DNA of 64,000 nucleotides. Source: Saccharibacillus sp. O23. Its GTDB lineage: Bacteria > Bacillota > Bacilli > Paenibacillales > Paenibacillaceae. The position numbers and the translations under genes were made by a program. This document shows, piece after piece, positions 34,630 to 43,750 of the stretch (position 1 is the first letter of the stretch; each line of letters starts with the position of its first letter). The DNA is taken from the NCBI RefSeq assembly GCF_002205895.1, contig NZ_NJDE01000009.1:124001-188000 (forward strand), given 5' to 3'. Below the pieces are notes generated by a model. That model searched no databases and was not told the origin of the DNA. It saw only the letters and a program-made list of their open reading frames with translations.

Positions 34630-36297
34630 ATGAAAAAGAGAACAAGCTTTACCTTGATGGCCGCGCTGACGCTGGGCGCGCCGCTGATCGCGGTCGGACC
34701 GGCGAACGCCGCCGAACCTGCGGGCGACGTCTCGCAGCCGAAGATCACCGCGCATACTTACATCGGCGACGCGGGGCAGATGGTCGAATCGTTCGATCTG
34801 GTGCTCCCCGCCGGCAAAAGCTACGCGGGGCTTCAAGCTTCGGATTTCGACGTGACGGGCAACTACGACGGATATCCGCTTAACGCGGCGGGCGAACTGG
34901 TCCAGAACAATTACGAAGACGACGGCATCCGCGTGACGCAAAACGGGAACGTCCTGTCTCTTACGGTCAAACCGTTCAAGTATCCGGGCGGTCACGTCTC
35001 GCCGTTCGCCGTGGTCAGCGAGCGGTATCCGGAACTGTCGTTCGACGCCAAAAAAGTAGCGACGGTCGAGACGCGCACGGTAGACGATTTCGAAGCGGGC
35101 AAGATCACGGGCACGAACGGGGAGAGCCTGAATTATCGGTTGAAATTGGCCGAAGGCGCCCAGCCGCAGCCGCTCGTCGTCTGGCTGCACGGCGGCGGCG
35201 AAGTCGGCAGCGACAATCTCAAGCAGTTGACGGAAAACCGCGGCGCGACGGTCTGGAGCGAATCCGGCTACGAGACGTCGGTACTGGCCGTTCAGTTCCC
35301 GGCCAACTACGGTTGGGCGATCTACGATAACGAAGAAGAACTGCGCCGCATGCAGGATTATTTCGAAGTGCAGGTCGAACTGATCGACCGTCTGGTCGCG
35401 GAAGGCAAAGTCGATCCGCAGCGGATCTACGTGGTCGGCCCGTCCAGCGGCGGAGGCGGCACGTTCCGTTTCCTGATGCAGTATCCGAACAAGTTCGCCG
35501 GCGCGATCGCGATCGCGGCCAAAGACGCCGTCGCGGATTACAAAGGAACGGTCGAACCGTTCAAGCGCGAATTGAAAGATCTGACGGATACGCCGATCTG
35601 GATCGTGCATGCGAAGAACGATCCGACGACCGACAGCCGCACCAGCACGTTGGCTTACGAAGCGCTGACGGAAATGGGTTCGTCGCAGGCGAAGCTGACG
35701 ATCTACGACGATGCGTTTATGGAGGCGAACCGCTTCTACGGCGGTCTCAAACATTGGTCGTGGGTACCGGTGTTCAACGACAAAGACATGTTGGATTGGC
35801 TGTTCGCGCAGCGCAAAGCCCAGCCGAAACCGGCAGCGATGCTCAGCGGCGGCGAAGCGGTGACGCGCGGCGAATTGGCCGGCGCGCTGGCGGCCAAGCT
35901 CGGCCTCGAAGAAGTGCTTAGCGCTTCGGTTTACGCCGATACGGCGGCTTCCGCCCAAGACTTGGCGATCCGCCAGACGGCGGCCGCGGATCTTATGCAG
36001 GGCGTGGGCGACGGCCGCTTCGCGCCGGAGCGGTTCGTGACGCGCGCGCAGCTCGCGGTACTGGCCGACCGGGTGCTCGGCGGAGCCGCGGGCGAGAGCG
36101 GCGGAAGCGGAGCGGGGAGCCCGGCTTCGCGGGCTTACGCGGACGTTCCGGCCGGCCACTGGGCCGCCGGCGCGATCGCGCGGGTCTCGGCTGCCGGCAT
36201 CCTGCCCGGCGGGGCTTCCGGCAAGTTCGAGCCGAACCGGCTCGTGACGGGCGCGGAAGCGCAGGCCGCGCTGGATAAGCTGGTCGCGCGGCCGTAA
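34630..36297 (+). CDS. Secreted alpha/beta-hydrolase esterase with C-terminal SLH region
   Basis: The 555-residue product has a signal peptide ending near PANA (residue 27). An N-terminal Ig-like domain of the EstA type (about 35-145) precedes an alpha/beta-hydrolase. The hydrolase has oxyanion motif HGGGE (187-191), nucleophile Ser272 in GPSSG, probable acid Asp331 (HAKNDPTT) and His375 (LKHWSWVPVF). Two SLH-like repeats follow (residues about 425-480 and 495-550: GVGDGRFAPERFVTRAQLAVL, G.FEPNRLVTGAEAQAAL). It resembles feruloyl/acetyl-esterase-like EstA proteins tethered to the cell wall. The SLH half is Ala/Gly-rich and GC-rich. Confidence 0.88.
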   Translation: MKKRTSFTLMAALTLGAPLIAVGPANAAEPAGDVSQPKITAHTYIGDAGQMVESFDLVLPAGKSYAGLQASDFDVTGNYDGYPLNAAGELVQNNYEDDGIRVTQNGNVLSLTVKPFKYPGGHVSPFAVVSERYPELSFDAKKVATVETRTVDDFEAGKITGTNGESLNYRLKLAEGAQPQPLVVWLHGGGEVGSDNLKQLTENRGATVWSESGYETSVLAVQFPANYGWAIYDNEEELRRMQDYFEVQVELIDRLVAEGKVDPQRIYVVGPSSGGGGTFRFLMQYPNKFAGAIAIAAKDAVADYKGTVEPFKRELKDLTDTPIWIVHAKNDPTTDSRTSTLAYEALTEMGSSQAKLTIYDDAFMEANRFYGGLKHWSWVPVFNDKDMLDWLFAQRKAQPKPAAMLSGGEAVTRGELAGALAAKLGLEEVLSASVYADTAASAQDLAIRQTAAADLMQGVGDGRFAPERFVTRAQLAVLADRVLGGAAGESGGSGAGSPASRAYADVPAGHWAAGAIARVSAAGILPGGASGKFEPNRLVTGAEAQAALDKLVARP

Positions 36298-36442
36298 AGG
36301 GAAGCCGCAGCCGGATCGTCATGCCGGACAGGTTCGGGATCGTCTCGACGATCCGAACATTCGGACAGCTTGGGATGGTCAAAGCAGAAGACCGGAGCAC
36401 ATGATCCGAAGAGGCGATCGGAATATACGGTCGGGATAAGAG

Positions 36443-36483
36443 AAAGCCCCGGATTCCACGTTGGCGGAATTCGGGGCTTTTTT
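36443..36483. terminator. Bidirectional terminator, esterase and CNNM genes
   Basis: The 15-bp stem AAAGCCCCGGATTCC with its partner has one G-T pair and an 8-nt loop, with T-runs on both strands; it separates convergent genes. Confidence 0.85.
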
Positions 36484-36523
36484 ATTGTTTTCTATTCCAG
36501 TTGCTCGTTCGATCGGGAGAGCC

Positions 36524-37588
36524 TTACAGCGGAGCGAGCGGCAGTCTGACGCCGTCCGCTTCGTCGCGCATATCGCCGACGATCTCTTCCAGAATGTCTT
36601 CCATCGTCACAAGGCCGATGGTATTTCCTGCGGGATCCATGACCGAAGCCATATGCACGCGGTTCTGCTGCATGCTGAGCATCACTTCGCGCAGCGTGGC
36701 GGTCTCGACGAACCGCGGCAGCTTATGGATAAAGCCTTCGATCCGGCCGTCGCGGCCCGCCGCGATCGCGGTCAAGATTTCTTTGCTGTGCACGAACCCG
36801 ATAAAAGCGTCCGGATTGCCGTTGGTCACCGGATAACGGGTATATTCGTGCAGACTGAGCTTCTCGATCAATTCGCTCTGCGGCAGTTCTTTGGCGATCT
36901 TGACGATCTTGTCCGCCGGGATCATGATCTCGCGCAGCAGCCGATCGTCGAACGCGAAAATGTTTTGCAGATAGGCCTGTTCGGTCTGGTTGATCTCGCC
37001 GCTCTCGTAACTCTGTTCGACCAGCCATTTCAACTCTTCTTCCGAATGGACCGATTCGTGTCCCGCCGGCTTAACGCCGAACAAGCGGAGCAGCAGCGTA
37101 GCCGAACCGTTCAGCAGACGGATGAACGGAGCGGTCATGCGGCCGAAACGGTACAGCGACGGCGCGAGCATCAACGTCATTTTCTCGGCGAATTGAATCG
37201 CGAGCGTCTTGGGAGCCAGTTCGCCGATGACGACGTGCAGGAACGTCACGACGGCGAGCGCGATGCCGTACGACAATACGGTCGCGATCGCTTCCGGCAC
37301 GTCGAAACGTTCGAATACCGGATGCAGCAGTTTCTCGACCGTCGGCTCGCCGAGCGCGCCGAGCACGAGCGCCGTAATGGTGATGCCGAGCTGACACGCG
37401 GACAGGTAGTAGTCGAGGTCCTGCGCCACTTTTTTCGCCATGACCGCCTTCTTGTTGCCGTCCGCGATCAGTTGATCCAGCCGCGACATCCGCACTTTCA
37501 GAATCGCGAACTCCGCGCCGACGAAGAAGGCCGTAAGCCCGATAAACACGGCGACCAGAAACAGGTTTAACGCAATTAGTCCGTCCAA
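36524..37588 (-). CDS. CNNM/CBS-domain transporter-like protein (hemolysin family), short form
   Basis: The start is TTG at 37588 (TTG GAC), matched by the paralogue upstream. The 354 residues comprise the CNNM membrane domain (1-about 190, with SACQLGITITALVLGALGEPTV and ELAPKTLAIQFAEK) and a CBS pair (about 205-340, R.IMIPADKIV; LVTMEDILEEIVGD). It stops there, lacking the CorC/HlyC C-terminal domain. CNNM proteins transport or regulate Mg2+ and other divalent ions. It follows a full-length paralogue by 91 bp with no terminator between, so the two form an operon. Confidence 0.88.
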   Translation of the reverse strand: MDGLIALNLFLVAVFIGLTAFFVGAEFAILKVRMSRLDQLIADGNKKAVMAKKVAQDLDYYLSACQLGITITALVLGALGEPTVEKLLHPVFERFDVPEAIATVLSYGIALAVVTFLHVVIGELAPKTLAIQFAEKMTLMLAPSLYRFGRMTAPFIRLLNGSATLLLRLFGVKPAGHESVHSEEELKWLVEQSYESGEINQTEQAYLQNIFAFDDRLLREIMIPADKIVKIAKELPQSELIEKLSLHEYTRYPVTNGNPDAFIGFVHSKEILTAIAAGRDGRIEGFIHKLPRFVETATLREVMLSMQQNRVHMASVMDPAGNTIGLVTMEDILEEIVGDMRDEADGVRLPLAPL

Positions 37589-37618
37589 TAAATTCCCTCG
37601 TACGAGGGATTCACCTCC
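37586..37618 (-). promoter_or_regulatory. Translation leader with palindrome between ribosome site and TTG (short CNNM gene)
   Basis: GGAGGTG (37612-37618) is followed by the perfect palindrome TCCCTCGTACGAGGGA (37594-37609) and then the TTG. Folding of the palindrome would shorten the effective spacing from about 23 to 7 nt. The 3' arm also contains GAGGG, a possible alternative ribosome site. Confidence 0.65.
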
Positions 37619-37679
37619 AGCGGTTTCAAGATTAAAAAGATAGATCAGTCATACGGGTCATAAATGAAGAGGCCGAACG

Positions 37680-38984
37680 TTACTGCTCGGGATAATTCAG
37701 CCGCACCTGCTTAATGTGAAGATCGTCTTTCTCCGCGATGGTCCAGACGTGGTCGCCTTCGACCAACAGTTCGCCTTCGCCGGCGGCCGTGCCCATGCGG
37801 TGCTGCATCCAGCCTCCGATGGTATCGGTATCGCTGCGTTCTTCGAACTGTACGCCGAAACGCTTCTCCAGCTCGTCGAGCAGCACGCGTCCGCTGACCA
37901 CGTATTCGCGATCGCCCGTCTGACGGATCTCGGCGATCTCGTCGGCGTCGAATTCGTCGCGGATCTCGCCGACCAATTCTTCCAGCACGTCTTCCATCGT
38001 CACGATTCCGGCGGTGCCGCCGTATTCGTCGACGACGAGCGCGATATGCATCCGTTCCTGCTGCATCTTGATCATCGTTTCCTGGATCGGCGTCGCTTCC
38101 GACACGATCGGAATGCGGCGGATGAATTCTTCCAGCCTGCGCGCCCGTCCGGCGATGATATGCGGCAGCATCTTCTTGGCGTTGACCACGCCGACGATCC
38201 GGTCTTTGCTGCCTTCTTCGGTCACGGGATAACGGGTGTAGTTGTTCTCGTCGAGCACCGCGATCAATTGGGCATAATCCATGTCTTTATCGATCGTGAC
38301 GAGCTGCGTACGCGGGACCATGATATCGCGCGCGACCCGTTCGTCGAACGAGAATACGTTTTCCATATAGGACAGCTTCGTTTCATTGATTTCGCCGCCT
38401 TCGTAGCTCTGCGCCATGATGATCTTCAGCTCGTCTTCCGAGTAGACCTCTTCGTGGCCGGCCGGCTTGACGCCGAACATCCGCAGCAGCACGCGCGCCG
38501 CGCCGTTAAGCGCCCAGATGAACGGGTACATGACGCGTCCGAACCAGTAGAGCGGACCGGCGAGCATCAAAGTCATCTTCTCGGCAAACTGGATCGCCAG
38601 CGTTTTCGGAGCCATCTCGCCGACGACCACGTGCAGGAACGTCACCAAGAAAAAGGCGATCGCGTACGAGACGACCGAAGCCGTGGAGTCCGAAGCGTTC
38701 AGCCAGTCGAAGACCGGATACAGCAGAAGCTTGACGGCCGGTTTGCCGATCGCGCCGAGTCCGAGCGCCGTGACGGTAATGCCGAGCTGACACGCGGACA
38801 GGTAGTAGTCGAGGTCGCCCGCGACCTTTTTCGCCGTGATCGCTTTCTTGTTGCCTTCCGAGATCAACTGGTCCAGACGCGAAGCGCGGACCTTGACGAC
38901 GGCGAATTCCGATGCGACGAAAAACGCGGTCAGCGCGAGCAGCACGGCCAAAATCAATAAATTGACGATTGTCATTGAGTCCAA
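37680..38984 (-). CDS. CNNM/CBS/CorC-domain transporter-like protein (hemolysin family), full length
   Basis: The start is TTG at 38984 (or ATG at 38975); the same leader as in the downstream paralogue supports the TTG. The 434 residues comprise the CNNM domain with SACQLGITVTALGLGAIGKPAV and EMAPKTLAIQFAEK, a CBS pair (RDIMVPRTQLV; IVTMEDVLEELVGEIRDEFD) and the C-terminal CorC_HlyC domain (about 350-430). Roughly half of the residues match the short form, which shows tandem duplication with loss of the last domain in one copy. Likely role: divalent cation efflux or homeostasis in the cytoplasmic membrane. Confidence 0.92.
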   Translation of the reverse strand: MDSMTIVNLLILAVLLALTAFFVASEFAVVKVRASRLDQLISEGNKKAITAKKVAGDLDYYLSACQLGITVTALGLGAIGKPAVKLLLYPVFDWLNASDSTASVVSYAIAFFLVTFLHVVVGEMAPKTLAIQFAEKMTLMLAGPLYWFGRVMYPFIWALNGAARVLLRMFGVKPAGHEEVYSEDELKIIMAQSYEGGEINETKLSYMENVFSFDERVARDIMVPRTQLVTIDKDMDYAQLIAVLDENNYTRYPVTEEGSKDRIVGVVNAKKMLPHIIAGRARRLEEFIRRIPIVSEATPIQETMIKMQQERMHIALVVDEYGGTAGIVTMEDVLEELVGEIRDEFDADEIAEIRQTGDREYVVSGRVLLDELEKRFGVQFEERSDTDTIGGWMQHRMGTAAGEGELLVEGDHVWTIAEKDDLHIKQVRLNYPEQ

Positions 38985-39014
38985 TAAGTTCCCTCGTACG
39001 AGGGATTCACCTCC
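38982..39014 (-). promoter_or_regulatory. Translation leader with palindrome between ribosome site and TTG (full-length CNNM gene)
   Basis: It is the same arrangement as at 37586-37618: GGAGGTG (39008-39014), TCCCTCGTACGAGGGA (38990-39005), then TTG. Upstream, 39015-39262 holds no gene; a -10-like TATAGT on the minus strand lies near 39180. Confidence 0.65.
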
Positions 39015-39287
39015 AGCGATTTTTTAGCTATTACGAACAAAGTCGCCTCTTCGTTGCGGATTCCGTACGAAAGAGACAGGTCAAAGAAACGGTGATCAAC
39101 GACGGTTTACGATAAAACGTGCGATTAAGCGCCTTCCCAAGTCTGCTGCCTCCCTCCTGAATGTATTACTTCTTACTATACCATAACCTTTCGTAACCGT
39201 GCAGCATCACGTTATGGTTAACCCGATCAATAAAATTTCGAGGAGCTTTTTGAAAAGGAGGCCTTGATGGCTTTCGCCCGGCGAAGG

Positions 39288-39296
39288 TGCTATTCT
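39288..39296 (+). promoter_or_regulatory. Extended -10 promoter of the sulfurtransferase
   Basis: TGCTATTCT lies 36 bp before the ATG. The -35 is poor. Confidence 0.45.
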
Positions 39297-39332
39297 TATG
39301 GGAAAGTTCGCAAGCGGAGAGGAGAACATCAC

Positions 39333-40274
39333 ATGCAAAACATCGTATCGCCCAAATGGCTGCTGGCCCGTCTCTACGAACCCGAGCAGACGATCGTGGA
39401 CTGCCGGTTCATGCTGGACCAGCCGGAGTCCGGACGCCAAGCTTACGGGTGGGAGCATATCCCGGGCGCGATTTATTTCGATTTGAAAAAAGACTTGTCC
39501 GCGCCCGCAGGCGATCACGGCGGCCGTCATCCGCTGCCCGATCCGGAAGAATTCGCGGCGCGTCTGGCGAAAGCGGGCATCGGAAACGATACGCGAGTGA
39601 TCGTGTACGACACCGAAGACGGCATGAACGCGGCCCGGATGTGGTGGATGCTGCGCTGGATGGGGCACGAGAACGTGGCGGTGCTGGACGGCGGACTGAG
39701 CGCGTGGAAAAAAGGCGGTTTCCCGGTCGACGACAAACAGGCGGTCCGCGTGCCGGCGACTTTCGTGCCGAACGTGCAGCATCATCTGCTGACGGACGTC
39801 AACGAAGTGCAGCGGATCGTCGGCACGATCAAAGCGGAACAGATCGTCGAAGGCGTAGAAGAAGAACTGGCGGCGGAGCGGGGAGAACTGAACGAAGAAG
39901 CGTCGGCGGCGGCGAATCCGGCCGTGTTTTTCACCCCCGTGCTGATCGATTCCCGCTCGCACGACCGCTATCTCGGCCAGAACGAGGCGATGGACCCGAT
40001 CGGCGGACATATCCCTGGCGCGGTCAACTTCTTCTGGAGAGATCTGATCGACGAGAACGGAATGTTCAAAAGCAAAGAAGAGCTGGAAAAGCACTTCGAA
40101 GCGATCGACAAAGACGCGGAGATCGTCGTCTACTGCGGCTCCGGCGTAAGCGCGTGCCCGAACGTGCTGGCGCTGGAAGAAGCGGGCTTCACCAGCGTGC
40201 GGCTGTATGCCGGAAGTTGGAGCGATTGGATCTCGTACGGGGATAATCCGATCGCGACGGGGGAAGAGGTCTAG
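39333..40274 (+). CDS. Sulfurtransferase (tandem rhodanese domains)
   Basis: The ATG at 39333 follows GGAGAGGAG; upstream in-frame codons to 39264 lack a ribosome site. Of 313 residues, the N-terminal rhodanese domain is inactive, with Asp93 (YDTEDG) where a cysteine would be. The C-terminal domain has Cys268 in CGSGVSA, typical of thiosulfate/3-mercaptopyruvate sulfurtransferases. Between them is an acidic insertion of about 25 residues (172-196, VEGVEEELAAERGELNEEAS) not usual for the family. It transfers sulfane sulfur to thiols or cyanide. Monocistronic. Confidence 0.92.
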   Translation: MQNIVSPKWLLARLYEPEQTIVDCRFMLDQPESGRQAYGWEHIPGAIYFDLKKDLSAPAGDHGGRHPLPDPEEFAARLAKAGIGNDTRVIVYDTEDGMNAARMWWMLRWMGHENVAVLDGGLSAWKKGGFPVDDKQAVRVPATFVPNVQHHLLTDVNEVQRIVGTIKAEQIVEGVEEELAAERGELNEEASAAANPAVFFTPVLIDSRSHDRYLGQNEAMDPIGGHIPGAVNFFWRDLIDENGMFKSKEELEKHFEAIDKDAEIVVYCGSGVSACPNVLALEEAGFTSVRLYAGSWSDWISYGDNPIATGEEV

Positions 40275-40293
40275 AAGTTGGTTTAGAGTAGGG

Positions 40294-40320
40294 AAGCCCG
40301 CGAGGTACGCGGGCTTTTTT
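40294..40320 (+). terminator. Terminator of the sulfurtransferase gene
   Basis: Stem AAGCCCGCG/CGCGGGCTT, loop AGGTA, six Ts. Confidence 0.9.
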
Positions 40321-40401
40321 GATGGATAAATTTATGTTGGCAAAAATTAGATTTAGACCAATGAAAATTTTCATAAAAGCTCAATAACTTGCCGGAATAT
40401 T

Positions 40402-40408
40402 CCGATAT
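40402..40408 (+). promoter_or_regulatory. Weak sigma-D-like -10 before the third chemoreceptor
   Basis: CCGATAT matches the sigma-D -10 core. The -35 (AATAA, spacing 12-13) is poor and the start codon is 150 bp away. Confidence 0.25.
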
Positions 40409-40558
40409 GTAGGAAGTACTGCGTAAAAGTATGCGATAAGAAAGATTCCGGAGAGCAAATGGCGCTGCGCTTCGTCGATCCGGAAGGAATCGTTTTACCG
40501 AAAACGTTCTACACCAAAAAAAGAAATTCGATCATGACGCAAAGGACGGAATCGGAAA

Positions 40559-42046
40559 ATGGATCGTAAAGACATTATTCTTTGGAAACGCAACAAATTG
40601 GTGAGTTACATGATGTGGGCCATTCTCTCGATCAGTACGGGGTTGGCTTTCGTTGTGCCGGAAGTCTGGCCGGTCGTATTGATCTCGATGATCATCCCGT
40701 TGGGTGTCACGATCGCTAACTTCACCAAAAAAGGCATCCGGGTCATTCCTTGGATCGTCACGGTATGGATCGTTTTGAGCGCAATCGGAATCAATCTGGA
40801 ACAGATCAACTTCGTACAGGGCATTCTGATCCTGCTGCCTCTGCTGCTGTACCCGAACAGCAAACATTACAATATCTCTTTCGCGATAACGCTGGTTTAT
40901 TTTATCGTTCATATGATCCTCAAGCCTGCGTCGGACTCGGCCGTTTTATTTAACGATCTGACGAATTTGAGCATGTTCGCGGTGTCGGGAATCATCTTGA
41001 TCACGGTATCGCGCGTGAACAAAAAGCTGTTCCTGAACGGCGAGAAGCGCCGGGAAGAAATCGAGCAGTCTCAAGCGCGCGTCGAAGCCATGCTGGATCG
41101 CGTCAAAGAATCGGTCGAAGGCTTGACGGTATTCACGGACGGATTCAAGCAGAAAGTGAATAACACCGTCGCGATCTCGGACGAGATCACGGTGGGCTTC
41201 GGCGAAGTTGCGCGAGGCGTCGAAGTACAGGCGGCCAGCGTGGCGGAAATCTCGGAATCGCTGGCTCTGACGGACGCCCATATTCGGGACGTGGCGGCTT
41301 ATTCGCAGCAAATGAAAGACATCTCTGCGGATATGGCGGGAAGCACGCAGGTCGGAAGTTCGAAGATGGATATGCTGAACACGCGAATGGACAGCCTGTA
41401 CGACGCTATGAAGACGGCTGCTCACGATATGCAGAGTTTCAGTCAAGAAAGCGAATCGATGACCGCGATCCTGAACGGCATCTCCGATATCGCCCGCCAA
41501 ACGAATCTGCTCGCGCTGAACGCGGCGATCGAAGCGGCGCGGGCGGGCGAGCACGGCAAAGGATTCGCGGTGGTTTCCGACGAAGTCCGCAAGCTTGCCG
41601 AGCATTCCGGACAGTCGGCGACGGACGTTGCCGCGATCCTCGCGCGTCTTCAAGGACGCACGCACGAACTGACCGAGCGTTTCGATACGATGCGCGCTTC
41701 GCTCGAAGAAAGCAGGGACGTGGTGCATACGGCCGAGCAAGCGTTCCGCGCGATCGACGCAAGCTCCCGCGACGTGCTGACGCAGGCTTCGCATATCGAA
41801 AGCAGCTCCGTGACGATGAAAGATTCTTCCGAACATGTGGTGGGCGAAGTCACGGAGATCTCCGGCCTGACCGAGCAATCCAGCGCCGCGGCGGAAGAGA
41901 TTTTGGCCGGCATGGACGAACAGCGCAACCTCACGAAACAGATGGTCGACAGTTTCCGCGAACTCGAAAGCCTGATCGTCGGACTCAGCGAGCTGGTCTC
42001 TTCTTCCGATGACAGCGAGACTCGGAAACTGCCGGAAACTGCGTAA
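40559..42046 (+). CDS. Multi-pass methyl-accepting chemotaxis protein, paralogue of the one at 9019
   Basis: The ATG at 40559 follows AAAGGACGG. Of 495 residues, 1-about 155 form about six membrane helices with short loops, and neither an extracellular ligand domain nor HAMP is visible. The rest is the signalling domain ([43 protein letters not shown]). The N-terminus [20 protein letters not shown] resembles that of the other multi-pass receptor. The signal sensed is unknown. Confidence 0.85.
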   Translation: MDRKDIILWKRNKLVSYMMWAILSISTGLAFVVPEVWPVVLISMIIPLGVTIANFTKKGIRVIPWIVTVWIVLSAIGINLEQINFVQGILILLPLLLYPNSKHYNISFAITLVYFIVHMILKPASDSAVLFNDLTNLSMFAVSGIILITVSRVNKKLFLNGEKRREEIEQSQARVEAMLDRVKESVEGLTVFTDGFKQKVNNTVAISDEITVGFGEVARGVEVQAASVAEISESLALTDAHIRDVAAYSQQMKDISADMAGSTQVGSSKMDMLNTRMDSLYDAMKTAAHDMQSFSQESESMTAILNGISDIARQTNLLALNAAIEAARAGEHGKGFAVVSDEVRKLAEHSGQSATDVAAILARLQGRTHELTERFDTMRASLEESRDVVHTAEQAFRAIDASSRDVLTQASHIESSSVTMKDSSEHVVGEVTEISGLTEQSSAAAEEILAGMDEQRNLTKQMVDSFRELESLIVGLSELVSSSDDSETRKLPETA

Positions 42047-42111
42047 ACCGCAGCCTGAAGGTAAAGGGAACTCTACTGCGCGCAGGACGAGTCAATCGGA
42101 ATAACGAAGCG

Positions 42112-42142
42112 AAAAAGCCCGCGAAAAACGCGGGCTTTTTTT
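42112..42142. terminator. Terminator of the third chemoreceptor
   Basis: Stem AGCCCGCG/CGCGGGCT with flanking A- and T-runs and loop AAAAA; it can serve the convergent MATE gene as well. Confidence 0.9.
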
Positions 42143-42218
42143 GTGAACAAATTTAAACCTACAGATGCGAACTGCTCAGCGGATTTTATTCTTTTGCCTA
42201 TCCACTCTAAACGCCGTT

Positions 42219-43571
42219 TCACTGCGTCAGCGCCTCCAGATCCGGCTGCAGCTTGTGACGCAGCGCGATCAGCATCAGCCCGCCGACGACGAACGCGACG
42301 GCGTCGGCAATGACGAGCGACCAGACGACGCCGTGGAAGCCGTGCAGCTGATTGGCGATGTAGAGCGTCGGAATCAGCGTCACGCCCTGTATGATCGACA
42401 TGACGAAGGCGGCGGTTCCCTGCGCGGTCGCTTGGAAGATGCCGGTAAACAGAGTGGTCGCTCCCGAAATGAACAGGGACAGGAACGTGACGTTCAGGAT
42501 ATAGCTGCCCATCTCGATCAGCTGCGGGTCGTTCGTGAACAAGCCGATCAGATTATCGGAGATCAGGTAAACGATGATCCCGAAAGCGAACGCCAAGGCG
42601 ATCATCATTTTGATCGTAAAGCCGATGGTCTGCTTCATGCGCAGCCGGTTCGCGGTGAACGTGAACGCGATCAACGGCACGACGCCTTCGCAGAGTCCCA
42701 TCAGAATGAATTCGGGGAACTGGAGCAGGCGCGACGAGATGCCGTAAGCGGCCGCCGCCTGATCGCCGTACCCGATCAGAAAAAGATTCAGGATAAGCGA
42801 CATCGCGCCCAGAAACAGACTCATGACGAACACGGGTACGCCGATTTTGAACACGTTGCTCATGATCTCCTTCGTCGCTTTGAACCATTTGGGCGAGAGA
42901 GTCAGGAACCGGCTTTTGGCCCCGATATGAAAAGCATAATAGCCGCTTGCCACCAAGTTGGACACGACCGTGGCCGACGCGACCCCGATCACTCCCCAAT
43001 GCAGCACGAAGATCACCAGCGCATCGAGCGCGATATTCACGACCACGCTCAAGATCATCCCGATCATCGAAGCGATAGCCGCGCCTTCCGCGCGCACGAC
43101 ATTTTCCAAAGCGAAGAACAAGACGACGATCGGCGAACCGATCAGCATAACGATGACGTAATCTTTGGTGAAACCGAAGGAGTCGGGGGTGGCGCCCAGA
43201 CCGTGAACGATCGGATCAATCAGCAGGAGGCCCGCCGCCATCGCGATCAGACCGAGAAACAGACTGCCGTAAAAAGCGAAAGAAGAGACATGCTTGACGT
43301 CGTCGTACCGTTTCTCGCCGAGCAGACGGGAGATGAAAGTGCCGCTGCCCATACCGATCAGATTGCCCAGTGCCATGATGAGCGCGAACAGCGGAAGCGT
43401 CAGCGCAAGAGCGGTCAGCATCGCCGTATTGTGGAGAGTACCGAGGAAATAAGCGTTCAAAATCGAATAAATCACGCTCATCGACATGCCCAGCATCATA
43501 GGTAAGGAAAAATGGGCGACGGCTTTGGCGATCGGTGCTTTTTCGAAATAATGCAGATTTTCTGCGTCCAT
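42219..43571 (-). CDS. MATE family efflux transporter
   Basis: The ATG at 43571 (MDAENLHYFEKAPIAKAVAHFSLP) is the usual family start; the frame is open to 43682, but that region is the promoter/operator. The ribosome site (GGGAT) is weak. The 450-residue product has twelve helices in two MatE halves: PMMLGMSMSVIYSILNAYFLG, SRLLGEK, and in the second half IGVPVFVMSLFLGAMSLILN and EGVVPLIAF. It exports drugs or cationic compounds by H+/Na+ antiport. Divergent TetR and three operator-like palindromes indicate repression by that protein. Confidence 0.92.
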   Translation of the reverse strand: MDAENLHYFEKAPIAKAVAHFSLPMMLGMSMSVIYSILNAYFLGTLHNTAMLTALALTLPLFALIMALGNLIGMGSGTFISRLLGEKRYDDVKHVSSFAFYGSLFLGLIAMAAGLLLIDPIVHGLGATPDSFGFTKDYVIVMLIGSPIVVLFFALENVVRAEGAAIASMIGMILSVVVNIALDALVIFVLHWGVIGVASATVVSNLVASGYYAFHIGAKSRFLTLSPKWFKATKEIMSNVFKIGVPVFVMSLFLGAMSLILNLFLIGYGDQAAAAYGISSRLLQFPEFILMGLCEGVVPLIAFTFTANRLRMKQTIGFTIKMMIALAFAFGIIVYLISDNLIGLFTNDPQLIEMGSYILNVTFLSLFISGATTLFTGIFQATAQGTAAFVMSIIQGVTLIPTLYIANQLHGFHGVVWSLVIADAVAFVVGGLMLIALRHKLQPDLEALTQ

Positions 43572-43639
43572 GGAAATCCCGGCTTTCTTCGTTTGATTGA
43601 GGGGGTTGACTAAATACGACGGACATCCGAACCGACTGT

Positions 43640-43721
43640 CTAACGGTGTTAGTTTGTACCTTACAGTGTTAGATGATATCATGCGTATAGGGTGTTGTAA
43701 AGCACAAACTTACACTGTTAG
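43640..43721. promoter_or_regulatory. TetR operators and divergent promoters of MATE and TetR genes
   Basis: Three 13-bp sites share the form CTWACNNTGTTAG: 43640-43652, 43660-43672 and 43709-43721. The MATE promoter on the minus strand is TTTACA (43696-43701), 17 bp, TATCAT (43673-43678). The TetR promoter is TTGTAA (43695-43700), 17 bp, TTAGAT (43718-43723). Site 3 overlaps the TetR -10; sites 1 and 2 lie just downstream of the MATE -10. Confidence 0.7.
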
Positions 43722-43750
43722 ATAAAAATTTCGATAAAAGGACGGGTCCG

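Noticed and set aside
32812-36159. A 1115-codon open frame on the minus strand
   Set aside because: Only the part to 34230 encodes aldehyde dehydrogenase and has a ribosome site. The rest is antisense to the SLH esterase gene, a codon-bias effect in GC-rich DNA.
37586-39014. M-box or yybP-ykoY riboswitch before the CNNM genes
   Set aside because: None of the conserved cores was found; the shared element is too short and lies between ribosome site and start.
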